Numbered from the stretch's first letter, positions 1-8,343 are shown. The stretch: 64,000 bases of DNA from Pseudomonas sp. CBZ-4 (GCF_000346755.1 NZ_ANNV01000175.1:124001-188000), one strand, 5' to 3'. Program-made: numbers and translations. The notes: generated by a model from the letters alone, not told the origin.

Positions 1-1015
1 GGCTACTGGCTCATGTGCTGGTTTCCAAGTTCGTTGACCACCTTCCTTTGTATCGGCAGTCCGAAATTTACGCCCGCGAGGGCGTAGATCTGGAGCGCTC
101 GACCTTGGCCGACTGGGTCGGCCAAAGCAGCCAATTGCTCAGGCCGTTGGTCAATGCGCTCAAGTCCCACGTCATGAGCGGCCATAAAGTCCACGCCGAC
201 GACACACCGATTGGCGCACTCGCTCCTGGCACCGGCAAAACCAAAACGGCGCGCCTGTGGACGTATGTCCGCGACGACCGTTCCTCCGGTTACGCGACGC
301 CAGCGGCGGTGTGGTTTGCTTACTCGCCGGATCGCAAGGGGCAACATCCCCGTGCGCACCTCAACGATTTCAGCGGGATCTTGCAAGCCGATGGCTACGC
401 GGGTTTTGCTCAGCTCTATAGCTCCGGCAGTGTTCAGGAAGCGGCATGCTGGGCTCACGCTAGGCGCAAGTTTTACGACGTGTACAAAGACCAGTCCTCG
501 CCGCTTGCCGCCGAAGTGCTGCAACGAATCGCAGTGCTGTATGCCATTGAGCGTGAGGTTCGCGGCCAGCCGCCCGACCGACGAATAGCGGCTCGGCAAA
601 GCCGAGCCAGTCCGCTGTTGGAGCAGTTGCACGCGTGGCTCAATCAGACGCTGACACAGGTGTCGAAAAATCGGCATTGGGTGGTGCGATTCTCTATGCC
701 CTCAATCGGTGGCAGGCGCTGGTGCGCTACTGCGATGACGGGCGAATTGAGATCGACAACAACGCTGCCGAACGAGCGCTGCGCGCTGTTGCTTTGGGTA
801 GAAAAAACTACCTGTTCGTCGGTTCCGATGCCGGTGGAGAAAGGGCTGCTGCTATTTACAGCCTGGTAGGCTCAGCCAAACTCAACGACCTGAACCCGCA
901 AGCCTACTTGACCCACGTGCTGGAGCAAATCGCCGACCATCCAATCAGCCGGGTGGAAGAACTGCTGCCCTGGAACGTATCTCTTAACCCTCTCGAACAC
1001 TGCGAGGCTGCTTGA
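1..1015 (+). pseudogene. tnpC: IS66 transposase TnpC, 5'-partial and frameshifted
   Basis: The reading frame is already open at position 3 (LLAHVLVSKF), so the N-terminal third lies outside the window. The DDE core is recognisable: HADDTP at about 200-215, QADGYAGF at about 385-405, and the catalytic Glu in DNNAAERAL at about 758-785. The frame is broken at the run of five A at 666-670. Adding one A would join QVSKKSALGGAIL and restore the family sequence through to the stop at 1015. As written, the catalytic Glu is out of frame, so no full transposase is made. A real decay event and a homopolymer sequencing error are both possible. Confidence 0.9.
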
Positions 1016-1018
1016 TCC

Positions 1019-1603
1019 ATGCCAAAAAAATCTCACCTGTCCGTGGTTAAAACCGACCAAGTCCTGATACTGCACATCGAGTTTACATGGATAAAACCTT
1101 CGATTTGGCGACGTGTGGCAGTGCCTGAAAACATCACGTTGAGCAAATTGCATCAGGTGATCCAGGCGGTGTTTGGCTGGAGCGACAGCCACCTGCACGA
1201 GTTTGAAATTGATGGTGAGAGTTATGGCGTTCCTGATCCTGATTGGGGCCCACCGGTGATTTCAGAGCAGCGTAAAAAGCTGATCAGCGTGTTGTACGGC
1301 AAGAAGACGTTTCGGTATGTCTATGACTTCGGCGACAACTGGGAGCTGAGGATTAAAGTCGAGAAGACCTTGCCTGCAATTATTTTTCCGCAAGTGCCGT
1401 GCTGTATTGATGGAGCTAATAGGTGTCCGCCCGAGGATGTTGGTGGCGCGCCTGGGTATGAAGATTTTCTGGCAGCGATAGCGGATCCGAATCATCCCGG
1501 GCATAAAGAAATGCTGGAGTGGTATGGAGATGACGGATTTGATCCGACGGCGTTTGACTGCGATTGGACTAATCAATGGTTGAAGAGGCAGGTGAAGAGC
1601 TGA
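1019..1603 (+). CDS. Plasmid pRiA4b ORF-3 family protein, IS66 passenger
   Basis: The 194-residue protein shows the features of the pRiA4b ORF-3 family (PF07929): an N-terminal strand ending in IKPSIWRRVAVP (about residues 20-31), then LHQVIQAVFGWSDSHLHEF (about 41-59), FRYVYDFGDNWEL (about 96-108) and a Cys-containing stretch with EDVGG near 140. Members occur as passengers in transposable elements and on plasmids, and their biochemical role is unknown. The ATG lies 3 nt after the tnpC stop, so it is translated with the transposase. The frame is intact although tnpC upstream is broken. I infer it travels with the IS rather than serving the host. Confidence 0.85.
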   Translation: MPKKSHLSVVKTDQVLILHIEFTWIKPSIWRRVAVPENITLSKLHQVIQAVFGWSDSHLHEFEIDGESYGVPDPDWGPPVISEQRKKLISVLYGKKTFRYVYDFGDNWELRIKVEKTLPAIIFPQVPCCIDGANRCPPEDVGGAPGYEDFLAAIADPNHPGHKEMLEWYGDDGFDPTAFDCDWTNQWLKRQVKS

Positions 1604-1708
1604 TCAGAAATAGCGTGCCGGGCAGACGCTTAAGATAGTTTCGCGGGTACAGCCATACCTAATTCAATGTGCCAAGATTAGGCCACCAAGGATGAGTACC
1701 AATCAAAT

Positions 1709-2179
1709 ATGCCTAGTCTTACCTCCGATGCCGATTTCATGCAGCTTGCTCTTGCCCAAGGGCGCTTAGCCTTACCTGGCTGCCTTCCAAACCCGCCAGT
1801 AGGTTGCGTGCTGGTAAAGGACAACGTGGTGATCAGCCAAGGCCATACACAGGCACCTGGGCTCTATCACGCGGAAGCGATGGCGTTAAGCCGATTAGCG
1901 AATGACTGCTCCGGGGTGACAGCATTTGTCACGCTTGAGCCATGCTCTTTTCATGGCCGAACTCCGTCATGCGCGCGGGCACTGATAAACAGTGGGGTCG
2001 ATAAAGTTTTTGTCGGGTTGCTTGATCCCGATCCGAGAAACTCGGGAGCGGGCATAAGAATGCTACGAGATGCAGGCATTACAGTCGTTGTCGGCTTACT
2101 GGCGGAGGAAGCTGCTGAGGACTTAGCTGGTTTTTTGGTAAGCAATTCCGGTGAGTCGCCGGAGCGCAACGATCAGTAA
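1709..2179 (+). CDS. Stand-alone RibD-like pyrimidine deaminase domain protein
   Basis: The 156-residue protein is a zinc cytidine-deaminase fold closest to the deaminase half of RibD. It has PNPPVGCVLV at about 27-36, the proton-shuttle/zinc motif HAE at 54-56, and LEPCSFHGRTPSC at 76-88, giving the PCx8C zinc ligands. RibD normally continues with a reductase domain of about 200 residues; that is absent here, so a role in riboflavin synthesis is doubtful. The gene lies just after the IS66 end and converges on qatD. Single-domain deaminases occur in phage-defence islands, so a defence or nucleotide-modifying role is possible, but the sequence does not prove it. The start is uncertain because the AAGGA at 1687 is far from the ATG. 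Confidence 0.75.
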   Translation: MPSLTSDADFMQLALAQGRLALPGCLPNPPVGCVLVKDNVVISQGHTQAPGLYHAEAMALSRLANDCSGVTAFVTLEPCSFHGRTPSCARALINSGVDKVFVGLLDPDPRNSGAGIRMLRDAGITVVVGLLAEEAAEDLAGFLVSNSGESPERNDQ

Positions 2180-2537
2180 ATCGTTAGCACCTCAGCGCAA
2201 GGTGGGATGCCCGGACGGTTACGGTTCGCAGGCGTTGGTCGAGTATGGTCGTGAGCTTGGTGCTGGCAGGGTAGCCGGAGCTCCGCCCGAGCATCTTATG
2301 AGTGTGGCCATCGAAAGGATTTCGTCTACGCGCCCCTGTTCCTGCCTGATGAGCATTTCCGAATATTCGGCCCATCCGACTACCAGGAGAAGCACTTCAA
2401 CTCTCCTGACCGGGTGCGTGGAGACAAACTCAGCATCCTGCTTCAGTACAGCGACAAATTCTCTGGAGGGCCTTGGCAGGAAAACACTGCTAAATAGAAT
2501 CTCAGTTTTCAGGCGGCGAGTTTCTCGCCTCGAGATA
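2180..2537. other. 358-nt spacer between deaminase gene and qatD
   Basis: No convincing gene of normal length fills this gap. It holds a short protein-like frame at 2315-2497 (separate entry). A small inverted repeat, GGCGAG-ttt-CTCGCC at 2515-2529, lies just downstream of the qatD stop and could end qat transcription, but it lacks a clear T-run on the minus strand. Confidence 0.5.
2315..2497 (+). pseudogene. Possible C-terminal gene remnant
   Basis: In the frame ending at the TAG 2495-2497 the translation begins KDFVYAPLFLPDEHF, passes through RIFGPSDYQEKHFNSP and ends SGGPWQENTAK. It has a balanced amino-acid composition that looks like the end of a folded protein. No start codon with a ribosome site precedes it in this frame, and a TGA closes the frame near 2250. 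I do not recognise the family. It may be the tail of a gene lost when the island was assembled, or chance. Confidence 0.3.
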
Positions 2538-3305
2538 CTAGGTACTTACTAGATCTCGCAGATTACTGATGATTTGGGCTGCAGCTTGCTCGGGCGATTG
2601 CTCTCGAAGCAGCGCCAGCGCCTGTACTGTTTTTGGGATATCAGTAGCAGGCCTGGTTGGTCGTCCCTCGCTTTGCACGAACGGGCCATCTGTCTCGGTG
2701 AGAAGCCGGTCAGATGGTAGCAAGGCGACGAGGTTGCGGTGCTTGGCAGAGGTCAGCATCTGCGAGTTGATCGAAAAATAGCATCCAAGCTCCACAGCCC
2801 TCCTAGCTTCACTGGGGGAGCCGGTGAACCAGTGAAGCACCACCGTTCCCCGGTCAGTCGGAAGCAGGCGCTCGATATGGGATAGCACCTTTCCAACACT
2901 CCGGACGCTGTGGACGGTGAGAATCTTCCCGCCCTGCTCCGAGCAAGCCTCGAGCACCCTCTTGAACACCCGTTCCTGCGCCTCAAAGCTCCCATAGAAT
3001 TGGGGCCCGGCATCAAGCCCTACCTCTCCAACGTATCGAGTCTCTTCAAGCAGGCGCTCCAGTAGCGGTAGCTCCGATTCACGCTCAGCCACCAGTTGGG
3101 GATGTAGCCCCAATGCCACCCGGACATGCCGAGACGATGCCGCAAGCTCACGATTGCGCCGCCATGCTTTCGGTGTAGTGGTCACAGCCAACGTAGCAAC
3201 CCCTGCCTGATCGCACTCCACGATGAGACGCTCGTGATCTGGATAGAGGTCAAGGTGGCAGTGGAAATCCACCCACTTTGGAATCGAGCTATTCTGAGGT
3301 TTCAT
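2538..3305 (-). CDS. qatD: QatD, TatD-like metal-dependent nuclease of the Qat defence system
   Basis: The 255-residue protein is a TatD-family hydrolase (TIM-barrel metalloenzyme). It shows the HCH metal motif at 15-17 (VDFHCHLD), GEVGLD near 92-97, a VLHWFTG histidine motif near 156-162 and the terminal LTETDGPF acid motif near 208-215. TatD proteins are metal-dependent DNases; QatD is the fourth component of the Qat anti-phage system (ATPase, QatB, QueC-like QatC, TatD-like QatD) reported in the 2020 defence-island surveys. Its ATG overlaps the qatC stop (ATGA), so it is the last gene of a tightly coupled operon. All metal motifs appear present, so the enzyme is probably active. Confidence 0.92.
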   Translation of the reverse strand: MKPQNSSIPKWVDFHCHLDLYPDHERLIVECDQAGVATLAVTTTPKAWRRNRELAASSRHVRVALGLHPQLVAERESELPLLERLLEETRYVGEVGLDAGPQFYGSFEAQERVFKRVLEACSEQGGKILTVHSVRSVGKVLSHIERLLPTDRGTVVLHWFTGSPSEARRAVELGCYFSINSQMLTSAKHRNLVALLPSDRLLTETDGPFVQSEGRPTRPATDIPKTVQALALLREQSPEQAAAQIISNLRDLVST

Positions 3306-4678
3306 AGTGGTATGGCTGTCACGCCCTCGAGGTAATCGTCGACTTCCAGCAGTCCATCTCGATAAACCTGCTCGAAGTCATCCAGGCTGTCAGGATGGTC
3401 GATCAAAGGCCCGGGCTCATGAATTGCGAACTTGGCGCGGTGTGGAGCACGTTTGAGGCGCGCGATGGCTAGCTGGAAAGAGCGTACATGTTCGCCATCA
3501 GATTTGTTCGTGTCCAGCGTTTGCGCATGTAGATCCGGGATGACATATCGGGTTTGATCCGGCCCGCACCCGCGATGAATTGCTGCCCGCCTGATAATGC
3601 AGGGGACGCAGAATCCGCAGTGCTTGGGTGATCGATTCGAGGGGTCAGGATGGTACCTTGCCTTTCCTGGCGAGGAGCACGACATCGTCAGATGTACATG
3701 ATCCGCCAGGAACTCAGGGTCAGAGCACTGCTCTGCCATTTGGCCCTTGGTGAGATGGCTGAACATATTGAATAGCCTCGTGCTTAGGCCCAACCCCGCG
3801 AAGAGCTCATTCACACGCGCCATGTAGTATGGATGAGTCGTGCGCGTGCTACATGCACCCAGACGGCGCGGATCCAAGGGAACGTTCAGTGAGATCAGAC
3901 CATTTTCAGGCACATGGATGGTGATCGAGTCGCCGATCGCTTCCGCGGCCATGGCCGCCAGCGCGAAGAACAGGAATGAGCGCCCTCGAAGCGTATCTTC
4001 ACTGCCCCCTCCCTCCACGAGATCGTGCGGGAACCCCACACGGGCCTGGATGTGGTTGATCGACATCTCGGAAAACCTCTCCTGCATCGCTGCCCGGCAG
4101 TCGTTCTGATAGGTACTGGTGCTGTTGGTATCCCAGTAATGGCTCACAAGCAATGGTTTACCGCCGCCACCGAATAGATCGATCGCCCCAATGAAGCTAT
4201 CCATCCCCCCTGAGAACAGGCAAACGCTATCCGACTCATCTGTTCTCAAACTCTCCGGAGCGGGAGATAGTTCATCGATACCTGTTGGTCGCTCGCGGAA
4301 AACCAGGCGCCAGCGATCACCAGTGAGGAATTTCAAAGTCGAGGCCAGCAGGTCGCACGTTGCTGTCCATACTGTGGGTTCTGCGACGGGGATGTAGAGG
4401 TCGATCTCCCTCGTCCAGGAATTCTCCGATTCGGTGTCTCGTGAAATTCTGGTGTCCGCTGCGGTAAGGGTCGCCGCCAGCAGTGCCAGATCGACGGCAG
4501 TTTCTCCTGGGCTCAGCCCCAGATCAGCCAATTGCTCAATGGCTTGGCCGATCCCGAACTGCAATCTCCCGTGCCCGTCAAGGAACTGGATATTGGTGAT
4601 GACACTACCTGACTCCAGCAGCGCGAGATCCTCGTCATCTGTTTCGCCGAGCCGGCAGATAATGCTGTGGTGCCTCAT
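3302..4678 (-). CDS. qatC: QatC, QueC-like PP-loop protein of the Qat defence system
   Basis: The 458-residue protein contains the PP-loop ATP pyrophosphatase signature SGGMDS at 156-161 and a QueC-type zinc site made by Cys334, Cys354, Cys357 and Cys360 (HCGFCVPC). QueC makes 7-cyano-7-deazaguanine from 7-carboxy-7-deazaguanine. Here the enzyme has about 150 extra N-terminal residues and about 85 extra C-terminal residues, and no other queuosine gene is nearby, so it is not the tRNA pathway enzyme. Its ATG overlaps the qatB stop and its own stop overlaps the qatD start. That QueC-like defence enzymes add a deazaguanine to a protein partner is my recollection of recent work and is not shown by this sequence. 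Confidence 0.93.
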   Translation of the reverse strand: MRHHSIICRLGETDDEDLALLESGSVITNIQFLDGHGRLQFGIGQAIEQLADLGLSPGETAVDLALLAATLTAADTRISRDTESENSWTREIDLYIPVAEPTVWTATCDLLASTLKFLTGDRWRLVFRERPTGIDELSPAPESLRTDESDSVCLFSGGMDSFIGAIDLFGGGGKPLLVSHYWDTNSTSTYQNDCRAAMQERFSEMSINHIQARVGFPHDLVEGGGSEDTLRGRSFLFFALAAMAAEAIGDSITIHVPENGLISLNVPLDPRRLGACSTRTTHPYYMARVNELFAGLGLSTRLFNMFSHLTKGQMAEQCSDPEFLADHVHLTMSCSSPGKARYHPDPSNRSPKHCGFCVPCIIRRAAIHRGCGPDQTRYVIPDLHAQTLDTNKSDGEHVRSFQLAIARLKRAPHRAKFAIHEPGPLIDHPDSLDDFEQVYRDGLLEVDDYLEGVTAIPL

Positions 4679-5538
4679 TCCAGCCCCTCCGCTGCAGTCG
4701 CGATAAGATCGAACGCCGCCTCATAAATCGCAGACGTGACCTGATTGACCTCTTGTTCTGTGGGCGCCGGCCATTGCTCTAGCCGGTTGGCGAGCTGACC
4801 TCGCGTACAACCTGTGATGAACGAACTCAGCTGAGACTGGATGCGTTCAACCGCTTCCACATCATCCGGCATGGTGATGCCCCTGCCGCCCAAGTCCGCC
4901 ATGATCATGCTCTCAATCGAATTCGCTACGAAGTCGAGGAAGAAGTTTTGCCGATCAGCTTCAGTCATATCCTGGAAGCTGCCGCTGCCTGCCTCGTCCA
5001 GTTCGGCGATCGTGTTCAGTGCAGCCTGGCGCGCAACGCCTTCGTCAATCGCCCCACCAGGCGGGCAAATGAACTCAAGCAGCGCGAGTAGTACTTGGGA
5101 GGCCGGTTGTCCTGGAGCCACGGTAAGTTGCAATCGCCGTAGTGTTTCTGCTGCCCCGTTGCGCTGAACATCCCCGAAGATACTGAGCAGTTTTGCCGCA
5201 GTAGCGCGGGATGTTCCCATGCGCCGAGCACCTCTCGATGATCCCCCTACGCCTTTACGCACATAGGAAGACAGGGCATTCCCCAAATCGCTGGGGCTTC
5301 CAGTTCGGGCGAAACGGGTGAAGCTGCTGCGGGCACCCCGAAGCGAGCCAGTGCCGTCATTGTTAACCGGCCCTGATGGAGATGAGCCTGACTGAGACGG
5401 GGTAGAGCCTGGCTGAGATGGATTTGGTTGGCGTGGCCCATTCGGTTGAGCGGCCGGGCCGGCTGGTTGTGCTACATCATCAATCCAGGAGGGGACCAAG
5501 CCGGAGCTCGGGCCTCCATATCCTTTGGAGGTACCCAT
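4675..5538 (-). CDS. qatB: QatB, partner protein of the Qat defence system
   Basis: The 287-residue protein begins MGTSKGYGGP followed by SSGLVPSWIDD, the N-terminal pattern I associate with QatB. The Gly after the initiator Met would be exposed once Met is removed. Residues 24-65 are low-complexity and rich in Pro, Ser, Gln and Gly, looking like a flexible linker. The rest (about 70-287) is predicted helical with no catalytic motif I recognise. It starts 8 nt after qatA and overlaps qatC by 4 nt, so it is the second gene of the operon. Its place beside QatC suggests it is the substrate or scaffold for that enzyme (inference). Confidence 0.9.
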   Translation of the reverse strand: MGTSKGYGGPSSGLVPSWIDDVAQPAGPAAQPNGPRQPNPSQPGSTPSQSGSSPSGPVNNDGTGSLRGARSSFTRFARTGSPSDLGNALSSYVRKGVGGSSRGARRMGTSRATAAKLLSIFGDVQRNGAAETLRRLQLTVAPGQPASQVLLALLEFICPPGGAIDEGVARQAALNTIAELDEAGSGSFQDMTEADRQNFFLDFVANSIESMIMADLGGRGITMPDDVEAVERIQSQLSSFITGCTRGQLANRLEQWPAPTEQEVNQVTSAIYEAAFDLIATAAEGLE

Positions 5539-5546
5539 ATCAATCC

Positions 5547-7496
5547 TTAAGATTTTCCACTGAATTCAAGTACTCGCTTGGCTGCCTTCTGAAGCGTCTC
5601 GTTCTCGACCTGCTGGCTCCAGCCCCTCAGAATCCCTTCAAGCCCCTGGATGGCATTGGTGTCCTTTAAGCTTTCATGCCATGGAGCGGGAGCCCACATG
5701 CCAAGCTTGGGCGTGGGCAGAGATCGGACGAATTCGACTAAACGTTTTTGTAGAGCGGGGCGTTGTTTGACAAGTTCGATCAATCCCGGAACCCCTTTGG
5801 GTTGATTCGAATACTCATCTGCTTGGATTATCCGATCGCGGAGTGCATCAAAAACATTCTCGGCATCAACTTCAGCTAATGCCACGATGTCCCTCTTAGT
5901 GGCTGCTTGCCGGATCTGCAATGCAGGGCCCATAAGCTTGTCAACGAGCGCCTCGAGATGACTCACTGCGACCTGCCCTATCAAGGAGCTGCGTTTATCG
6001 CGAGTCACGAAGATGTAGGGGCGCAGATCAACACCGATCAGCGCGGGATCGATCGCCGCCCAGTTGCTGATCCAGTCGCTCTTCTCCCAATCGTGCACAT
6101 CGCCAGAGTTGGCCACAGCTTTGAGCTTCCCAGAGCCTTTTCCCTCATCCGACTCTGAGGCGGTTCCCTTTGACTTCTTGGTCCGCTTTTCCAGCTCGGC
6201 GATTGCAGGTACCGTACCGTCCGCATCCAGGCTCGCGATCCGTGCCAGTTGCTCATAAAAGTCAGGATGGAAACGCTCAGCCAGCATGATTTTCGCAAGT
6301 ATCGGACGCCGAATATCCTCAGCAAATCCTCGAGCCTCGGCGATGGCGTGACGCAGCATCATAGAGTTCAGGAAGCGTTTGATCTGCCGGGGGTTGCCGC
6401 GAGTACCTTCACTCAATATCCGTGCAAGCAAGGCACTGGTATCCAGTGCTTCCTGGACAAAGTCAGGAAGTGGATCGCCGAAAGCGCCAGTAAGCGCTTT
6501 GCGGTCGAGGCCGCTGCTTTTCCAGGGCCGGAGCATATCCTTCTGAGCGACCGTCAAGAGCTTCTTGAGTTGATCGTCATCGGTTTTGACGACGCTTTCC
6601 AACTGTAGGAGCGTGATGTAACTGCGGGTCTCCGCCAGCCCAAGCGCCGGGATGCGGAACGGTACCTGAATGAGCTTTTCGAGGTAATTACGCGCATAGG
6701 TCACTGGCCCTGCCCCCTGCGGCAGGTCTGGGAAGTGCTCGCGCACCGCGTACTCGATCATGGCCTCGTCAGCACCGACCACGAATGCTGTCCGGTTTAC
6801 GAAGAGGAAGAGACGGATGGCCTCAAGCGTGGCGATGGCTGTCTTGGGCAGGCATCGATCAAGGTCATCTACGATGACCACCAGTTGGTCAATGTCTGCA
6901 GCCGTCAGAAGTTCTTCGAACTCGGCCCGGAACTTGTGCATGTGCTCGGGGAGCTGCTCAGACTCCTTCTCAGCATCCTTGATGAAGCCACCGGCCCTCT
7001 CAGCAAGGCCGGTGAGGTTTTCTATGCTGAGATGGTCGCCCGGGTTGTGCACGAAGGCCGAAATGGACTCCACTGCCCCTTTGAGCTGGTCAATGCTGGG
7101 GATGCCGGACAATGCGGTGAACCCGAGACCTCCCGCATGCTTCGCCAGCTTGAACCAATCAATACGTCGCAAGACCTTCTTCGCAGCGTCGGCGACCTTC
7201 TTGGAGCCTGGCCGTGCACGCTGCAGTTCATCGACAATGGTCTGGATAACAACAGTTTTCGCGTCCTCAAAGCCTTCGAATGTCCAGCCGTTGAACCAGA
7301 TACAGCAGACGCGCTCATCAGCGTTGAGTAGTTGCTGAGTCATCTTCAGGACGCTGGATTTACCTGCCCCCCAGTCGCCGTGCACGCCAATAGTGACCGG
7401 GGTTCCCCGAGATTCATCAAGTAGGCGCTTTACCGTTTTGGCAATGGGGGCGTAATACAGCAGGTCAGTGGCTGTTTCCTGGTCATTCAGGAACAT
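5547..7496 (-). CDS. qatA: QatA, KAP-family P-loop ATPase of the Qat defence system
   Basis: The 649-residue protein is a KAP-type P-loop NTPase, with Walker A GDWGAGKS at 40-47 and Walker B VVIVDDLDRC around 206-215. KAP NTPases are often membrane-linked and recur in anti-phage systems; QatA is the ATPase of Qat. I chose the ATG at 7494-7496 because GGAG lies 8 nt upstream and the family-like sequence starts at MFLNDQETATDLL. The frame stays open upstream to 7763, but those 89 residues are Ser-rich and resemble no domain. It is the first gene of qatABCD, and its promoter should lie in 7497-7850. Confidence 0.9.
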   Translation of the reverse strand: MFLNDQETATDLLYYAPIAKTVKRLLDESRGTPVTIGVHGDWGAGKSSVLKMTQQLLNADERVCCIWFNGWTFEGFEDAKTVVIQTIVDELQRARPGSKKVADAAKKVLRRIDWFKLAKHAGGLGFTALSGIPSIDQLKGAVESISAFVHNPGDHLSIENLTGLAERAGGFIKDAEKESEQLPEHMHKFRAEFEELLTAADIDQLVVIVDDLDRCLPKTAIATLEAIRLFLFVNRTAFVVGADEAMIEYAVREHFPDLPQGAGPVTYARNYLEKLIQVPFRIPALGLAETRSYITLLQLESVVKTDDDQLKKLLTVAQKDMLRPWKSSGLDRKALTGAFGDPLPDFVQEALDTSALLARILSEGTRGNPRQIKRFLNSMMLRHAIAEARGFAEDIRRPILAKIMLAERFHPDFYEQLARIASLDADGTVPAIAELEKRTKKSKGTASESDEGKGSGKLKAVANSGDVHDWEKSDWISNWAAIDPALIGVDLRPYIFVTRDKRSSLIGQVAVSHLEALVDKLMGPALQIRQAATKRDIVALAEVDAENVFDALRDRIIQADEYSNQPKGVPGLIELVKQRPALQKRLVEFVRSLPTPKLGMWAPAPWHESLKDTNAIQGLEGILRGWSQQVENETLQKAAKRVLEFSGKS

Positions 7497-7850
7497 GTAA
7501 AGAACTCCGTTTCTAGCATTTGAGATCCAATCTCGGGGGTGACCAGCGGAAAGCTGCCGCTCTCCCTTCAGATTATGGGCATCAATAGGTGTCCGCGAGT
7601 AGGCCAAAGTCGGCGCATTGATGTCAATACGCCATTTGAGGGAAGATGAACTGCTCGACTTATGCGCGAGCTGGCTGGAGCCATTAAAGGGCGTACTTTT
7701 CAAGAGACGGTGGCAGCGCGCCTTGCCAGCGAAACATCGGCAAGTAGACACTGCGCCATACACTGACGTAACGAGGGGCTAAGGCAAAAGCTCGATTTTC
7801 TAAGCTAATTAGCTCGTAGAAAATCACAATCACCTCAAAGCTAATCTATA
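7497..7850. promoter_or_regulatory. qatA upstream region with nested palindrome
   Basis: This stretch carries no credible gene and should hold the qatA promoter. The most striking element is a nested palindrome at 7794-7825: outer arms GATTTTCTA (7794-7802) and TAGAAAATC (7817-7825) enclose AGCTAATTAGCT (7803-7814), itself a perfect 12-bp palindrome. A further aaagctaatc follows at 7837-7846. It could be an operator for a regulator of qat or a structure left by the neighbouring IS end. No single sigma-70 promoter stands out. Confidence 0.45.
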
Positions 7851-8029
7851 TAAGCGTACGGTGAATCCGTCTACCGTTCTCCCAAATTAAGGGCGACGGT
7901 GTCCGCCTATTTTTAAGCGGACGCGGTAGCCCTTAAATGGTAAGCGAACAGTGAAAACACCTACCGATCTCCCAAATTAAGGGCGATGGTGTCCGCCTAT
8001 TTTTAAGCGGACGCGATAGCCCTTAAATG
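7851..8029 (+). repeat. Tandem duplication of an IS66 left end (2 x about 90 bp)
   Basis: Two adjacent copies, 7851-7939 and 7941-8029, are identical at about 80 of 89 positions. Each starts taagcg, contains cccaaattaagggcga, then the inverted repeat gtccgc-ctatttttaa-gcggac, and ends tagcccttaaatg. The second copy runs straight into the tnpA start codon at 8027, so the unit is the untranslated left end of an IS66-type element. The inner copy begins GTAAGCG, the classical IS66 terminus; the outer begins ATAAGCG. Most differences cluster in the first 30 bp, so this may be one IS end inserted into or next to another rather than a simple duplication. Confidence 0.75.
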
Positions 8030-8343
8030 CGCCAACGAAGCTCTTACCCTAAGTCGTTCAAAGCCCAGGTTGTCCAGGAGTACTGCAACCCGGCGCCTCC
8101 ATTTCCAGCGTAGCCATCAGTCACAGCATCAATGCCAACGTGATCCGCAAGTGGCTGCCACTTTTCCGAGATCAACCACCCGCAACCTTGCCGGCGTTTG
8201 TTCCGGTAAAGGTCGCCCCGAAAAGGCAGGCCGAGTCATCGGTGATCATCGAGCTGCCATTTGGCGAGCAAACTATCACGGTGAAATGGCCGTCTTCCGA
8301 TCCTGAAGGGTGTGTCCGTTTTGTCCGTGGACTTGCTTCGTGA
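8027..8343 (+). pseudogene. tnpA: IS66 TnpA (accessory protein) with frameshift
   Basis: The frame starts with ATG 8027 as MRQRSSYPKSFKAQVVQE. It then loses register by one base near 8080-8085 and meets TAG at 8111-8113. In the shifted frame the family sequence resumes as LQPGASISSVAISHS, then NANVIRKWLPLFRDQPP, and ends at TGA 8341-8343. TnpA is the small helix-turn-helix-like accessory protein of IS66 elements. The break means it is not functional. Its stop overlaps the GTG start of the tnpB remnant, the normal IS66 arrangement. Confidence 0.85.

Larger units (their letters stand above)
1..1632 (+). mobile_element. IS66-family element, right-hand part (left part lies outside the window)
   Basis: This is the 3' portion of an IS66-type insertion sequence, with the end of the transposase gene followed by a passenger gene. 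A plausible right terminal repeat is cgtgccgggcagacgctta at 1614-1632. Read from the outside in it starts TAAGCGTCTG, matching the GTAAGCG-type ends of IS66 elements and the taagcg starts of the left-end copies at 7851 and 7941. The exact terminus and any 8-bp target duplication cannot be fixed without the left end. Confidence 0.7.

Noticed and set aside
3-677. 224-codon minus-strand open frame at the window start
   Set aside because: It is antisense to the IS66 transposase, which has clear family motifs.
2151-2552. 133-codon plus-strand open frame between the deaminase and qatD
   Set aside because: It begins inside the deaminase gene, is Ser/Arg-rich, has no ribosome site and overlaps qatD; a different frame (2315-2497) looks more natural.
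7497-7763. N-terminal extension of QatA
   Set aside because: The 89 extra residues are Ser/Arg-rich without a domain, while ATG 7496 has GGAG at good spacing and begins the family sequence.
7851-8029. CRISPR-like repeat pair
   Set aside because: There are only two units, each about 90 bp, directly adjacent without spacers, and they run into IS66 tnpA.
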